Assembly: GCF_017794965.1 (NCBI RefSeq)
Contig: NZ_CP051240.1
Location: forward strand, 186,001 to 250,000
Length of the DNA stretch: 64,000 nt
Source: Alcanivorax sp.
GTDB lineage: Bacteria; Pseudomonadota; Gammaproteobacteria; Pseudomonadales; Alcanivoracaceae
Direction of reading: 5' to 3'
Positions 16,033 through 24,427 of the stretch are shown here, piece by piece. Position 1 is the first letter of the stretch, and the number at the start of each line of letters is the position of its first letter. Below the pieces are notes generated by a model. That model had not been told where the DNA came from, ran no database searches, and was given only the letters and a program-made list of their open reading frames with translations. Both the position numbers and the translations under genes were made by a program.

Positions 16033-18527
16033 GTGTTACCTCGATAGGGCTTGAAAAGTCGCAGACGGTTGGCATTGGTGACCACCGTGACCGAGCTCAG
16101 TGACATGGCAGCGCCGGCAATCACCGGGCTGAGCAAACTGCCGGTGAACGGGTAGAGCACACCGGCGGCCACCGGCACGCCGAGGCTGTTATAGACGAAG
16201 GCGCCAAACAGGTTCTGCTTGATGTTGCGCACCGTAGCGGAAGAGATGGCCATGGCGTCGGCGACGCCATGCAGGGAGCCGCCCATCAACGTGATAGCGG
16301 CGGACTCAATCGCCACGTCGGTGCCGGTGCCGATGGCGAAGCCCACATCCGCCTGAGCCAGCGCGGGCGCATCATTAATCCCGTCCCCCACCATGGCCAC
16401 CACCCGCCCCTCCTGTTGCAGTGCTTTCACCTTCTCGGCCTTGTCTTCGGGCAGTACTTCCGCCATTACCTCATCCACACCCGCCTCTCGGGCGATGGCA
16501 TTGGCGCTGGCCTGGATGTCGCCGGTGATCATGATCACTTTCAGGCCGGCGTCGCGCAGGCGGGCGATGGCAGCCCTGGAGTCATTCTTGATGCGGTCGG
16601 CAACGCCGATGATGCCGAGCAGTGTGTTGTCGCGGGCCAGGAACAGCGGGGTGGCGCCCTTGTCGGTAAGGGGTTTGCTGTCCAGGGTAATGGTCACCCC
16701 TTCGCTTTCCAGCCAGCGGCGATTACCCAGACGATAGCGTTGCCCTTCCACCTGGGCTGTTACGCCCTTGCCATTCAGGGCCTCGAACTGGCTGGCGTCG
16801 TGGTGCGCAAGCTCACGGCGTTGCGCTTCACGCAGTATGGCCATGGCGAGGGGATGCTCCGAACCGCTCTCCAGACTGGCGGCCACCCTGAGCACGGCGG
16901 TGTCTTCCTCTCCATCCGCGCAGAGAATATCGGTGACCGCCGGTTTGCCTTCGGTGATGGTGCCGGTCTTGTCCAGCACAATGGTGTCCAGCTTGCTGCT
17001 GGTTTGCAGGGCTTCCCCCTGACGAATCAGGATGCCGTGCTCGGCGGCCTTGCCGACGCCCACCATCACCGACATGGGCGTGGCCAGGCCCAGGGCACAG
17101 GGGCAGGCGATGATCAGTACCGTTGTGGCACTGATCAGCATATGAGTCAGGCGTGGATCCGGACCGACGTTATACCAGGCCAGGGCAGACACTACGGCAA
17201 TGATCATGATGGTGGGCACGAACACTGCGGACACCTGATCTGCAAGCCGGCCAATGGGGGGCTTGCTGCCCTGGGCTTTTTTGACCAGGGCGACAATCTG
17301 CGAAAGGGTGGTGTCGCGGCCCACGGCGGTGGCCTGGTAAATCAGGGTGCCGCCTTCGTTAAGGGTGCCGGCACGGACCTTGTCGCCGGGCGTTTTTTCC
17401 ACTGGCATGGGTTCGCCGGTGAGCATGGATTCGTCGATGCGACTCTCGCCTTCCTGCACCAGGCCATCCACGGCGATTTTCTCGCCGGGACGAACCCGCA
17501 GCCGGTCTCCCGTCTGCACCTGCTCCACCGGGATGTCCTGCTCTTCCCTTTGTCGGTTTGGGCCATCACGGATTACCCGTGCGGTTTTGGCGCCAAGATC
17601 CAGCAGCCGTTTCACGGCGGCACTGGTCTTGCCACGGGCGCGCACTTCCAGCGCCTGACCCAGATTGATCAGGCCGATGATCATGGCGCTGGCTTCGAAA
17701 TAGACATGGCGGGCAGCTTCCGGCAACACGCCGGGCACAAGCACCACCACCATGGAATAGAGCCAGGCGGCACCGGTTCCCAACGCAATCAGGGTATCCA
17801 TGTTGGCATTGTGATGGGTGAACGCTTTCCAGGCGCCGGTGAAGAAATGGCGACCGGCGGTGGCCAGGATGCCCAGGGTGGCCAGGCCAATGCCCAGCCA
17901 CACCCACTGGCTGGTTTCACCGGGGCGCACCATCATGTCGCCGCCCAGCAGACCCCAGGCCATCAGCGGCACCCCAAGGCCCATCCCCAGCCACATGTGC
18001 TTGAGTAGCTGGCGGTAATGGGCCTGCTCACGGGCCTCTTGTTCACTGCCATCGTCTTCCGGGCGAGCTTCACTGGCGCCATAGCCTGCGTCTTCCACGG
18101 CCTGGATCAGTGCTTCGGCAGACGCGGAGCCGGTAATCTCTGCCGTGCGATCAGCGAAATTCATTTCCGCCTGCTCCACGCCGGCCGTGTGCCTCAGGGC
18201 TTGTTCAATGGTGCGGACGCACGCTGCGCACGTGGCGCCGGTGATGTTCAGGGTGGTGTGCGTTTTCCGGGATGCATTACCGGGGGCTGTGGGCGTGGCG
18301 CCTGTTTCAGTACTGCTCTCTTCTTTATTGGGTGCGTAGCCTGCGGTGGCGATCGCCTGGCTCAGCGTTGCTTCCGGGGTATCCGTGTCAGTGGTGATTT
18401 GGACCTGTTGCTGATCCAGATCCACGGTGGCCTTACTCACGCCAGGCACGGCGTCCAGGGCAGCGATAATCTTGCGTGCACACCCCTGGCAGGTCGCACC
18501 GGCAATCGGCAATGTGTGCAGGACCAT
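16029..18527 (-). CDS. copA: Copper-translocating P1B-type ATPase
   Basis: An 832-residue inner-membrane Cu(I) exporter. Two N-terminal heavy-metal-binding domains carry GATCQGC (about residues 9-15) and GATCAAC (about residues 74-80). The core contains the CPC transport motif in IIACPCALGLATP, phosphorylation site DKTGTITEG, the HP motif SEHPLAMA and hinge MVGDGINDAPAL. Conserved NS and MSLSS residues near the C terminus fit Cu(I) selectivity. The ATG follows an AACAGGAGG ribosome site. First gene of an ATPase-methyltransferase-cupredoxin operon under a 19-bp-spacer promoter. Confidence 0.97.
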   Translation of the reverse strand: MVLHTLPIAGATCQGCARKIIAALDAVPGVSKATVDLDQQQVQITTDTDTPEATLSQAIATAGYAPNKEESSTETGATPTAPGNASRKTHTTLNITGATCAACVRTIEQALRHTAGVEQAEMNFADRTAEITGSASAEALIQAVEDAGYGASEARPEDDGSEQEAREQAHYRQLLKHMWLGMGLGVPLMAWGLLGGDMMVRPGETSQWVWLGIGLATLGILATAGRHFFTGAWKAFTHHNANMDTLIALGTGAAWLYSMVVVLVPGVLPEAARHVYFEASAMIIGLINLGQALEVRARGKTSAAVKRLLDLGAKTARVIRDGPNRQREEQDIPVEQVQTGDRLRVRPGEKIAVDGLVQEGESRIDESMLTGEPMPVEKTPGDKVRAGTLNEGGTLIYQATAVGRDTTLSQIVALVKKAQGSKPPIGRLADQVSAVFVPTIMIIAVVSALAWYNVGPDPRLTHMLISATTVLIIACPCALGLATPMSVMVGVGKAAEHGILIRQGEALQTSSKLDTIVLDKTGTITEGKPAVTDILCADGEEDTAVLRVAASLESGSEHPLAMAILREAQRRELAHHDASQFEALNGKGVTAQVEGQRYRLGNRRWLESEGVTITLDSKPLTDKGATPLFLARDNTLLGIIGVADRIKNDSRAAIARLRDAGLKVIMITGDIQASANAIAREAGVDEVMAEVLPEDKAEKVKALQQEGRVVAMVGDGINDAPALAQADVGFAIGTGTDVAIESAAITLMGGSLHGVADAMAISSATVRNIKQNLFGAFVYNSLGVPVAAGVLYPFTGSLLSPVIAGAAMSLSSVTVVTNANRLRLFKPYRGNT

Positions 18528-18573
18528 TCTGGCCTCCTGTTAACGCAGACAACTCGTGGGATAGCATCACAGA

Positions 18574-18604
18574 TTGTTAAACTTTAGGGTAACCCCAAGG
18601 TCAA
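18574..18604 (-). promoter_or_regulatory. CueR/MerR-type promoter of the copper ATPase operon
   Basis: On the minus strand TTGACC (18599-18604) and TAACAA (18574-18579) are 19 bases apart. The spacer dyad TTGGGG-TTA-CCCTAA is nearly the same as that of the copL promoter 5 kb away. The predicted transcript start leaves a leader of about 40 bases with a strong ribosome site. Confidence 0.75.
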
Positions 18605-18751
18605 GCGCGTGGTATAAATCTGCCCGCGCATTGAAAAACTTTAATAAAGATCCGGGTTTTCGAGGCTGTAGCACAGTCAGGTCCACCCTTGAAACAGTAT
18701 AGTGATGGCGTTTTGACGAGCCGTTTCAATTTTGAAGAGGACGTATTTTTC

Positions 18752-19336
18752 ATGTTCAAGAAAGCATTGCTTGTGTCTGGTATCGCGCTGACCGTTTCTG
18801 GTACTGCCATGGCGGAGCAGCGTACTTCTGCTGTTCGTGACAACGGTTTTTCCTACAGCTACGGTCAGCTGGCTTATGACCGCTGGGATGTGGATGGCGA
18901 CTGGGACGCGGATGCGTTGAGCGCGGAAGGCAGCTTTGGCCTTGATGAGCATCTGTTTGTTCGTGGTGCCCTGCGTTTCTACGATGGTGACTATGATATC
19001 GATGGCAAACAGCTGTCCGGTGGTATTGGTTTCCACACCCCGCTGCAGCAGGGTCTGGATTTCGTCACCAGTGCGGACATCATTTACGATGATCGCGATC
19101 ACCGTTTCGGTGATGACGATGATGTGGGCTTCGAGATCCGTGGTGGTGTCCGTCACGCCACCACTGACAAGATTGAGCTGTCGGGTGGTCTGACCTACCT
19201 GGATCTGTATGACGACGATCTGGGGGTTTACGGTGAAGGCCTGTTCAAGGCAACCCCTGCCGTTGATATCGGTGCCCGTGTGGTGGTGGCCGGTGATCGC
19301 GACACCATTGGCGTATTTGGTCGTTATAACTTCTAA
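18752..19336 (+). CDS. Outer-membrane beta-barrel protein, YfaZ-like
   Basis: 194 residues with a clear signal peptide (MFKKALLVSGIALTVSGTAMA). Short alternating strands follow, such as FSYSYGQLAYDRWDVDGDWDADALSAEGSFGL, ending in the outer-membrane-type GVFGRYNF. Acidic loops are rich in Asp (YDDRDHRFGDDDDVG), which is compatible with a calcium-rich or saline habitat. The start at 18752 follows a GAAGAGGA site; a frame up to 18689 is open but lacks a signal peptide at its N terminus. Function unknown; YfaZ is the closest family I recognise. Confidence 0.7.
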   Translation: MFKKALLVSGIALTVSGTAMAEQRTSAVRDNGFSYSYGQLAYDRWDVDGDWDADALSAEGSFGLDEHLFVRGALRFYDGDYDIDGKQLSGGIGFHTPLQQGLDFVTSADIIYDDRDHRFGDDDDVGFEIRGGVRHATTDKIELSGGLTYLDLYDDDLGVYGEGLFKATPAVDIGARVVVAGDRDTIGVFGRYNF

Positions 19337-19356
19337 ACGGGTTATCGACGATCGTA

Positions 19357-19394
19357 CAAAAAAGCCCGCAGGGATGACCTGCGGGCTTTTTTTG
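19357..19394. terminator. Rho-independent terminator after the YfaZ-like gene
   Basis: CAAAAAAGCCCGCAGG (19357-19372) pairs with CCTGCGGGCTTTTTTTG (19378-19394) around GATGA; strong GC stem with T7 on the plus strand and a T6 equivalent on the minus strand. Confidence 0.95.
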
Positions 19395-19734
19395 TGTTGA
19401 TCGCGGATTTCCGGGAAAGCCCCCCCGCTTTTCCGTAGGGGCTTGTCTGCAGGCAGGTTATTCGCTTCGCTCCCCTTTGGGCCGCACTGCTGCGTGCGTT
19501 ACTCCGCTGCGCTACGTTCCTGCGGTGGATCACTGAGACCTCTGTGGTAAAACGGGCTTTGCTGATTGTGTGGGAAGTTCAGCTTGCTGAATTTACCCCG
19601 GACATCGATCTCACTGGGCGTAGTAAAGCGCAGGAATCGCGCCGCCACCGAGCGCAGCGAAGGAACGCCTGACAAGGCGGCCCCGCAGGGTGGCGGAGCG
19701 AATAACCGACGCGCCTACGTAAAGGTGGCAGGGC
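19395..19734. repeat. Intergenic repeat region without genes
   Basis: About 340 bases between the terminator and the end of the imelysin-like gene. They contain GCGTTACTCCGCTGCGCTACGTTCCTGCGG and GAGCGCAGCGAAGGAACGCCTG-type segments that recur (often inverted) near 29920-29970, 37210-37245, 60215-60290 and 62420-62480. No start codon with a convincing coding frame was seen. Confidence 0.6.
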
Positions 19735-20676
19735 TTACTCGCCATCGCCACGTAGCTGCCAGGCTTCCAGTGGCCCCCAGCCTTCCTCTGCACTGGCGGC
19801 AAGGGTGTCGAGCAAGCCGGGGCGGCTTTCATTCCAGGCACTGGCGGCGCTGTCCGGCAATTGTTCCAGTGATGCCAGCAGCCTGTCGTTGACGGTGCGG
19901 CGAACGACATCCGGAATCACCAGTTCATCATCATTCACGGCACTGCTGGCCAGTTTCTGGTGGCGCTGGATAATACGTGACAGGGCGCAATCCAGATTGT
20001 CAGCGGACACCGGAAGGGAATTGCTCAGGCTCTGATAATCCGCCACGGCCTGTTCGCCGGCCAGTTTCAGATAGCGCAGCCGTCGCGGCGCGTTATTGTC
20101 TTGCCCCTGAAAGTGATCCAGCCCGCGGAGGGCATCACCGCTACCATTGAGCACGACCAGCATGGCTGCAAAGCCGAGACTGGCCTCCGCTGCATCCGTG
20201 GCGCCGTGCTGGAGGCGCAAGGTCTTGCGATCCATTTCCAGATACGGATCGCTGATCAAACCGGACTCCGGCCATTGCGGCATGGCGTCGATGTAGCCTG
20301 GATAAAGCGGCCAGCTGTCCATGCGTTCCAGCAAGGCCTGCTGATCCAGCTGACAGGCGCGGGCATTGAGCAGCAGGGTTTGTGCGGTGAAAGTCTCATA
20401 CCAGTCAGCAAGGGCGAGACGCGCCGCGTCCAGGCTGTCCTGGTCCGCTTCCTGATCCATTGTGACCAGTGCCTGCTGCCAGCGGGCAGCGGCGGCTTCG
20501 AATTGTTGGCGATGCTGTTGCTGCCAATCGCTGACGCGAATGCTGCTTTGCGCTGGCTCAGGCTGCTCTGCTTGCGGAGCCGGGGCGTCGGGGGCATCGC
20601 AGCCGGACAATGCGAGCGCCAGCAGGGCGGCAGCCATAACGGTGATGGATGCTTTCATGGCGGTTACCGGGTTCAT
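19735..20676 (-). CDS. Imelysin-like lipoprotein with degenerate GxHxxE motif
   Basis: 313 residues with a lipoprotein signal (ALLALALSGCDAP). The middle resembles imelysin (peptidase M75-like, iron-regulated periplasmic) proteins: MDSWPLYPGYIDAMPQWPESGLISD, then MDRKTLRLQHGATDAAEASLGFAAMLVVLNG. In imelysins the last stretch normally reads SLGFHALEFLLWG, carrying the metal-site GxHxxE; here His and Glu are replaced (GFAAML), so metal binding is probably lost. The ATG overlaps the upstream HAD stop (ATGA). A start at 20658 would also preserve the signal peptide. Family assignment is from memory of the motif context. Confidence 0.6.
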   Translation of the reverse strand: MNPVTAMKASITVMAAALLALALSGCDAPDAPAPQAEQPEPAQSSIRVSDWQQQHRQQFEAAAARWQQALVTMDQEADQDSLDAARLALADWYETFTAQTLLLNARACQLDQQALLERMDSWPLYPGYIDAMPQWPESGLISDPYLEMDRKTLRLQHGATDAAEASLGFAAMLVVLNGSGDALRGLDHFQGQDNNAPRRLRYLKLAGEQAVADYQSLSNSLPVSADNLDCALSRIIQRHQKLASSAVNDDELVIPDVVRRTVNDRLLASLEQLPDSAASAWNESRPGLLDTLAASAEEGWGPLEAWQLRGDGE

Positions 20677-21326
20677 CGCAGGCTCATGATTTGCCAGCCG
20701 CGCTCTCGGGCTTCGCGCTCCAGGCTGGCGTCCGGGTCCACTGCCACGGGGTGGTCCACCTGCTCCAGCAACGGGATATCGTTGTGGGAGTCGCTGTAGA
20801 ACCAGCTGCCCTGCAGGGATTCATCGTGCTCCTTGAGCCAGTCATGCAGGCGCGTGACCTTGCCTTCCCGGTAGCTGGGAATGCCGGCCACTTCGCCGGT
20901 ATAACGTTCCTTCTTGCATTCGGCCACGGTGGCAATCAGATGATCTACGCCCAGGCGATCAGCCAGTGGCGCAGTCACGAAATCATTGGTAGCGGTGATG
21001 ATCATCAAGGTGTGGCCCTGATCCCGATGTTGCTGGAGCAGGGTCTCCGCCTTGGGCAACCACATCTCGTCCAGCTTTTCCGCCAGGAATTGTTCGCGCC
21101 AGAAATGCAGCTGGGCCATGTCGTTGTCGGCGAGCACCTTCAGGGAGAAACGCAGGTAGGCCATGATGTCCAGACGACCATTCTGGTAATCCACATAGAA
21201 CTGGTCGTTGGTTTCCTTGTAGTGCTCGGCATCCACAATGCCCTTTTCTACCAGCCAGTCGCCCCACAAGTGGTCGGAATCGCAGCCAATCAGGGTGTTG
21301 TCCAGGTCAAAAATCGCGAGTGTCAT
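20673..21326 (-). CDS. HAD-IB family phosphatase (SerB-like)
   Basis: 217 residues. HAD motif I is AIFDLDNTLIGCDSD at the N terminus, motif II is LMIITATNDFVTAPLA, and motifs III and IV are KVTRLHDWL and GSWFYSDSHNDIPLLEQVDHPVAVDPD. This is the HAD-IB subclass containing phosphoserine phosphatase and several phospholipid phosphatases; substrate not determined. It is the first gene of a two-gene unit with the imelysin-like lipoprotein. Confidence 0.88.
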   Translation of the reverse strand: MTLAIFDLDNTLIGCDSDHLWGDWLVEKGIVDAEHYKETNDQFYVDYQNGRLDIMAYLRFSLKVLADNDMAQLHFWREQFLAEKLDEMWLPKAETLLQQHRDQGHTLMIITATNDFVTAPLADRLGVDHLIATVAECKKERYTGEVAGIPSYREGKVTRLHDWLKEHDESLQGSWFYSDSHNDIPLLEQVDHPVAVDPDASLEREARERGWQIMSLR

Positions 21327-21598
21327 GGCCTCTCCTTTGCTAAGCCGCTCATTCTAGGGGATGGCGGTGACAAGTTATAGCGAGCACTGGGTGCTTTCCG
21401 CGAAGGAAAGCCGGCAAAGGGTACAAAAGTTGCAGTGATTCCCGTACTCGGGAATTGATTGCAGGTTGCCGGACAAGGTTTAATGGGGCAACAGCGCCCG
21501 AAAGGCACGTAACAGTAACCCTATGAGTCATAGGGGTTTTCGGGCATTGGCTGCCCTCGCCACCTGGCCTGGCACGCAGCCCCGATTCCAGAGAGATC
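21327..21598. other. Intergenic region between divergent HAD and rppH
   Basis: 272 bases holding the promoters of two divergent genes. I see no repeat, hairpin or obvious regulatory motif strong enough to name. Confidence 0.5.
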
Positions 21599-22153
21599 AT
21601 GACAGGCATTATTGATGAAAAAGGGTTCCGGCTGAATGTCGGAATCATTATTGCCGGCGACGATGGCCGGGTGTTCTGGGGTCGCCGGGTAGGCAATCGT
21701 GATGCCTGGCAGTTTCCCCAGGGTGGCATGATGCCCGGAGAAACCCCGGAAGAGACCCTGTTCCGCGAACTGGAAGAGGAGGTTGGTCTGCGTGAAGAGC
21801 ATGTGGAAATTATTGCCTCTACCGAAGGTTGGCTGACGTATCGGCTGCCGCGTCGTTTTCTGCGCCGGCCACGCAACAAACCCCATTGTATCGGCCAGCG
21901 GCAGAAATGGTTCCTGCTGCGACTCACCGCCAGTGAGGAATCCATAGACCTGTTTGCCAGTGAGAGCCCGGAGTTCAAGGCCTGGCGTTGGGTGAACTAC
22001 TGGTATCCGATCCGCAAGGTGGTGCATTTCAAGCGGGGCGTGTATGCCCGTGCGCTGCGTGAGTTGGCGCCGGCGCTGAAAAAGGAGGTGGGCACGCTTG
22101 CTTCCGGGCGGGCCGCTGATCCGGCCCGGACGGGAGGCAGTAACGATGCTTGA
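21599..22153 (+). CDS. rppH: RNA pyrophosphohydrolase (Nudix)
   Basis: 184 residues. The protein starts MTGIIDEKGFRLNVGIII, close to the RppH consensus. The Nudix box GGMMPGETPEETLFRELEEEVGL lies at about residues 42-64 and has all catalytic Glu residues. RppH removes pyrophosphate from 5' triphosphorylated mRNA to trigger decay. The stop overlaps the ptsP start, the same rppH-ptsP coupling seen in other gammaproteobacteria. Confidence 0.95.
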   Translation: MTGIIDEKGFRLNVGIIIAGDDGRVFWGRRVGNRDAWQFPQGGMMPGETPEETLFRELEEEVGLREEHVEIIASTEGWLTYRLPRRFLRRPRNKPHCIGQRQKWFLLRLTASEESIDLFASESPEFKAWRWVNYWYPIRKVVHFKRGVYARALRELAPALKKEVGTLASGRAADPARTGGSNDA

Positions 22154-24425
22154 TACCCTGCGCCGCATTGTTCAGGAGGTGAACAACGCCCCGGATATCC
22201 GAGCGGCGCTGGATCTCATGGCCAAGCGTGTGCGGGATGCCATGGGCACCGAAGTGTGCTCCATCTACCTGCGGGACGAAGAAGACCAGCGTTATGTGCT
22301 GATGGCCTCAGAGGGCCTCAAGCAGGAAGCGGTGGGAAATGTGAGCCTGGGACTGGCAGAAGGTCTGATTGGTCAGGTGGGGTTGCGCGAGGAACCGGTC
22401 AACCTGGAAGACGCGTTCACGCATCCCAAGTTTCATTACCTGGCGGAAACCGGGGAAGACCCTTTCCATGCCTTCCTGGGTGTGCCGGTGATGCACCACG
22501 GCAAGGTGCTGGGCGTCATGGTTGTGCAGCAACGGGATGTGCGGCGTTTTGATCAGAGTGAAGAAGCCTTTCTGGTAACCATTTCTGCCCAGTTGTCCGC
22601 AGTCATCGCCCATGCACACGCTTCCGGCGTATTGTTCGATCAGCTGGAAGCCGGTGTGGATGGCTCGCTGCCCAGTTTCTATGACGGTTTGCCCGGCTGC
22701 CCCGGCGCCGCTATCGGCTACGGTGTGTTGTTGTTCCCGGAAGCGGATCTGGCGTCCGTGCCGGATCGGAACGTGGACGACGTCGGTGATGAAATTGCCC
22801 GGCTGGATGATGCGCTGGTACGTACCCGGCAGGAAGTGCGGGACCTGGCCGAGCGGGCCTCCAAGTCCCTGGGGGCTGAAGAGCAAGCATTGTTTGATGT
22901 GTATCTGCGCATGCTGGATCGGCATGCCTTGCCGGCGGAGGTCATCGCCCAGATTCGTGAGGGGCAATGGGCCCAGGGGGCCTTGCGTGATGTGGTGGAC
23001 ACGCATGTGCGCAACTTCGAAATGATGGATGATCCCTACCTGCGCGAGCGGGCGGCGGATGTTCGGGATCTTGGCCGGCGAGTGCTGGCCCAGCTGCAGA
23101 GTCAGACCCGCCGTCATGTGATCTTTCCGGATGAATGTATCCTGCTTGGTGAAGACATTTCGGCGCCCATGCTCATGGAAGTCCCCCGTGAGCGTATTCG
23201 TGGCATCGTCACCACTCGCGGCTCGCGTAATTCCCACATGGCCATTGTGGCGCGGGCCATGGGCATACCTACCGTGGTGGGTGCCCAGAATCTGCCGCTC
23301 AAACAGATGGACGACAAGGAAATCATTGTGGATGGTTTCCGCGGCCGGGTGGTGGCCAATGCGTCTGCGGAGCTGAAAGCGCAGTTCGAAGAGATCATCC
23401 GTGAAGAAGCTACCCTGCAGGCCGGACTGGAGCGTCTGCGGGATCTGCCTGCGGAAACCGAGGATGGCAACCGGATCCAGCTGCAGGTGAATACCGGGCT
23501 GATGACCGATATCAGCCGGTCGCTGGAGCGGGGCGCAGAAGGGGTGGGGCTGTACCGTACCGAAATTCCCTTCATGGTGCGCGACCGCTTTCCCTCCGAG
23601 GAGGAGCAGCGGGTGATTTACCGGGAGCAGCTGGCGGCGTTTGCTCCCCACCCGGTGACCATGCGCACCCTGGATGTGGGCGGGGACAAGTCTCTCAGTT
23701 ATTTTCCCATCGAAGAGGACAACCCCTTCCTGGGCTGGCGGGGGCTGCGAGTCACTCTCGATCACCCGGAAATTTTCATGGTGCAGTTGCGCGCCATGCT
23801 CAAGGCCAGCGAGGGGCTCAACAATCTGCGCATCATGCTGCCTATGGTGACCAGCGTGATCGAGGCAGAGGACGCCCAGCACTTTATTCACCGGGCCTGG
23901 CTGGAAGTGCGAGAAGAAGGCCTCGACATTCCCATGCCGGAAGTCGGAGTCATGATCGAGGTGCCTGCGTCGGTCTATCAGGCAAGGGCGCTGGCCCAGC
24001 GAGTGGATTTCTTCTCCATTGGCACCAATGACCTGACCCAGTATCTGCTGGCGGTGGATCGCAACAACCGCCAGGTGGCCTCACTCTACAATTCCTATCA
24101 CCCGGCGGTGCTGCACGCGATCCTGCATGTGGTGGAACAGGCCCGGGAAGAGGGAAAGAAAGTCTCGGTGTGTGGCGAGATGGCCGGTGAGCCGGCAGCG
24201 GCCCTGCTGCTCATGGCCATGGGGGTGGATGCCCTGTCCATGAATGCGTCCAACCTGCTGAAAGTGAAGGCGGCCATTCGCCAGGTGAAGATGTGCTTTA
24301 TCCGCAAACTGCTCAGTGAAGTGTTGGCCATGGATAATGGCGAAGTGATTTCGGCCTACGTGGATCTGCAGCTGGACAAGGCGGGTCTCGGTGACCTGCT
24401 GCGAAACCGCAAGGCGATCAACTGA
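22146..24425 (+). CDS. ptsP: Phosphoenolpyruvate--protein phosphotransferase PtsP (enzyme I-Ntr)
   Basis: 759 residues. An N-terminal GAF domain (about residues 15-160) precedes a PTS enzyme-I module. The phosphorylated His is in RGSRNSHMAIVARAMG (about residue 363). The PEP-binding barrel includes YRTEIPFMVRDRFPSEEEQ, TLDVGGDKSLSYF, IMLPMVTSVIEAE, FFSIGTNDLTQYLLAVDRNN and VCGEMAGEP. It starts the nitrogen-related PTS cascade. I chose the ATG at 22146, inside the rppH end, because it gives the family N terminus (MLDTLRRIVQEVN). Confidence 0.95.
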   Translation: MLDTLRRIVQEVNNAPDIRAALDLMAKRVRDAMGTEVCSIYLRDEEDQRYVLMASEGLKQEAVGNVSLGLAEGLIGQVGLREEPVNLEDAFTHPKFHYLAETGEDPFHAFLGVPVMHHGKVLGVMVVQQRDVRRFDQSEEAFLVTISAQLSAVIAHAHASGVLFDQLEAGVDGSLPSFYDGLPGCPGAAIGYGVLLFPEADLASVPDRNVDDVGDEIARLDDALVRTRQEVRDLAERASKSLGAEEQALFDVYLRMLDRHALPAEVIAQIREGQWAQGALRDVVDTHVRNFEMMDDPYLRERAADVRDLGRRVLAQLQSQTRRHVIFPDECILLGEDISAPMLMEVPRERIRGIVTTRGSRNSHMAIVARAMGIPTVVGAQNLPLKQMDDKEIIVDGFRGRVVANASAELKAQFEEIIREEATLQAGLERLRDLPAETEDGNRIQLQVNTGLMTDISRSLERGAEGVGLYRTEIPFMVRDRFPSEEEQRVIYREQLAAFAPHPVTMRTLDVGGDKSLSYFPIEEDNPFLGWRGLRVTLDHPEIFMVQLRAMLKASEGLNNLRIMLPMVTSVIEAEDAQHFIHRAWLEVREEGLDIPMPEVGVMIEVPASVYQARALAQRVDFFSIGTNDLTQYLLAVDRNNRQVASLYNSYHPAVLHAILHVVEQAREEGKKVSVCGEMAGEPAAALLLMAMGVDALSMNASNLLKVKAAIRQVKMCFIRKLLSEVLAMDNGEVISAYVDLQLDKAGLGDLLRNRKAIN

Positions 24426-24427
24426 TC

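Noticed and set aside
22308..23891. A 527-codon minus-strand frame within ptsP
   Set aside because: Shadow of the canonical PtsP coding sequence; high-GC codon bias leaves the opposite strand open.
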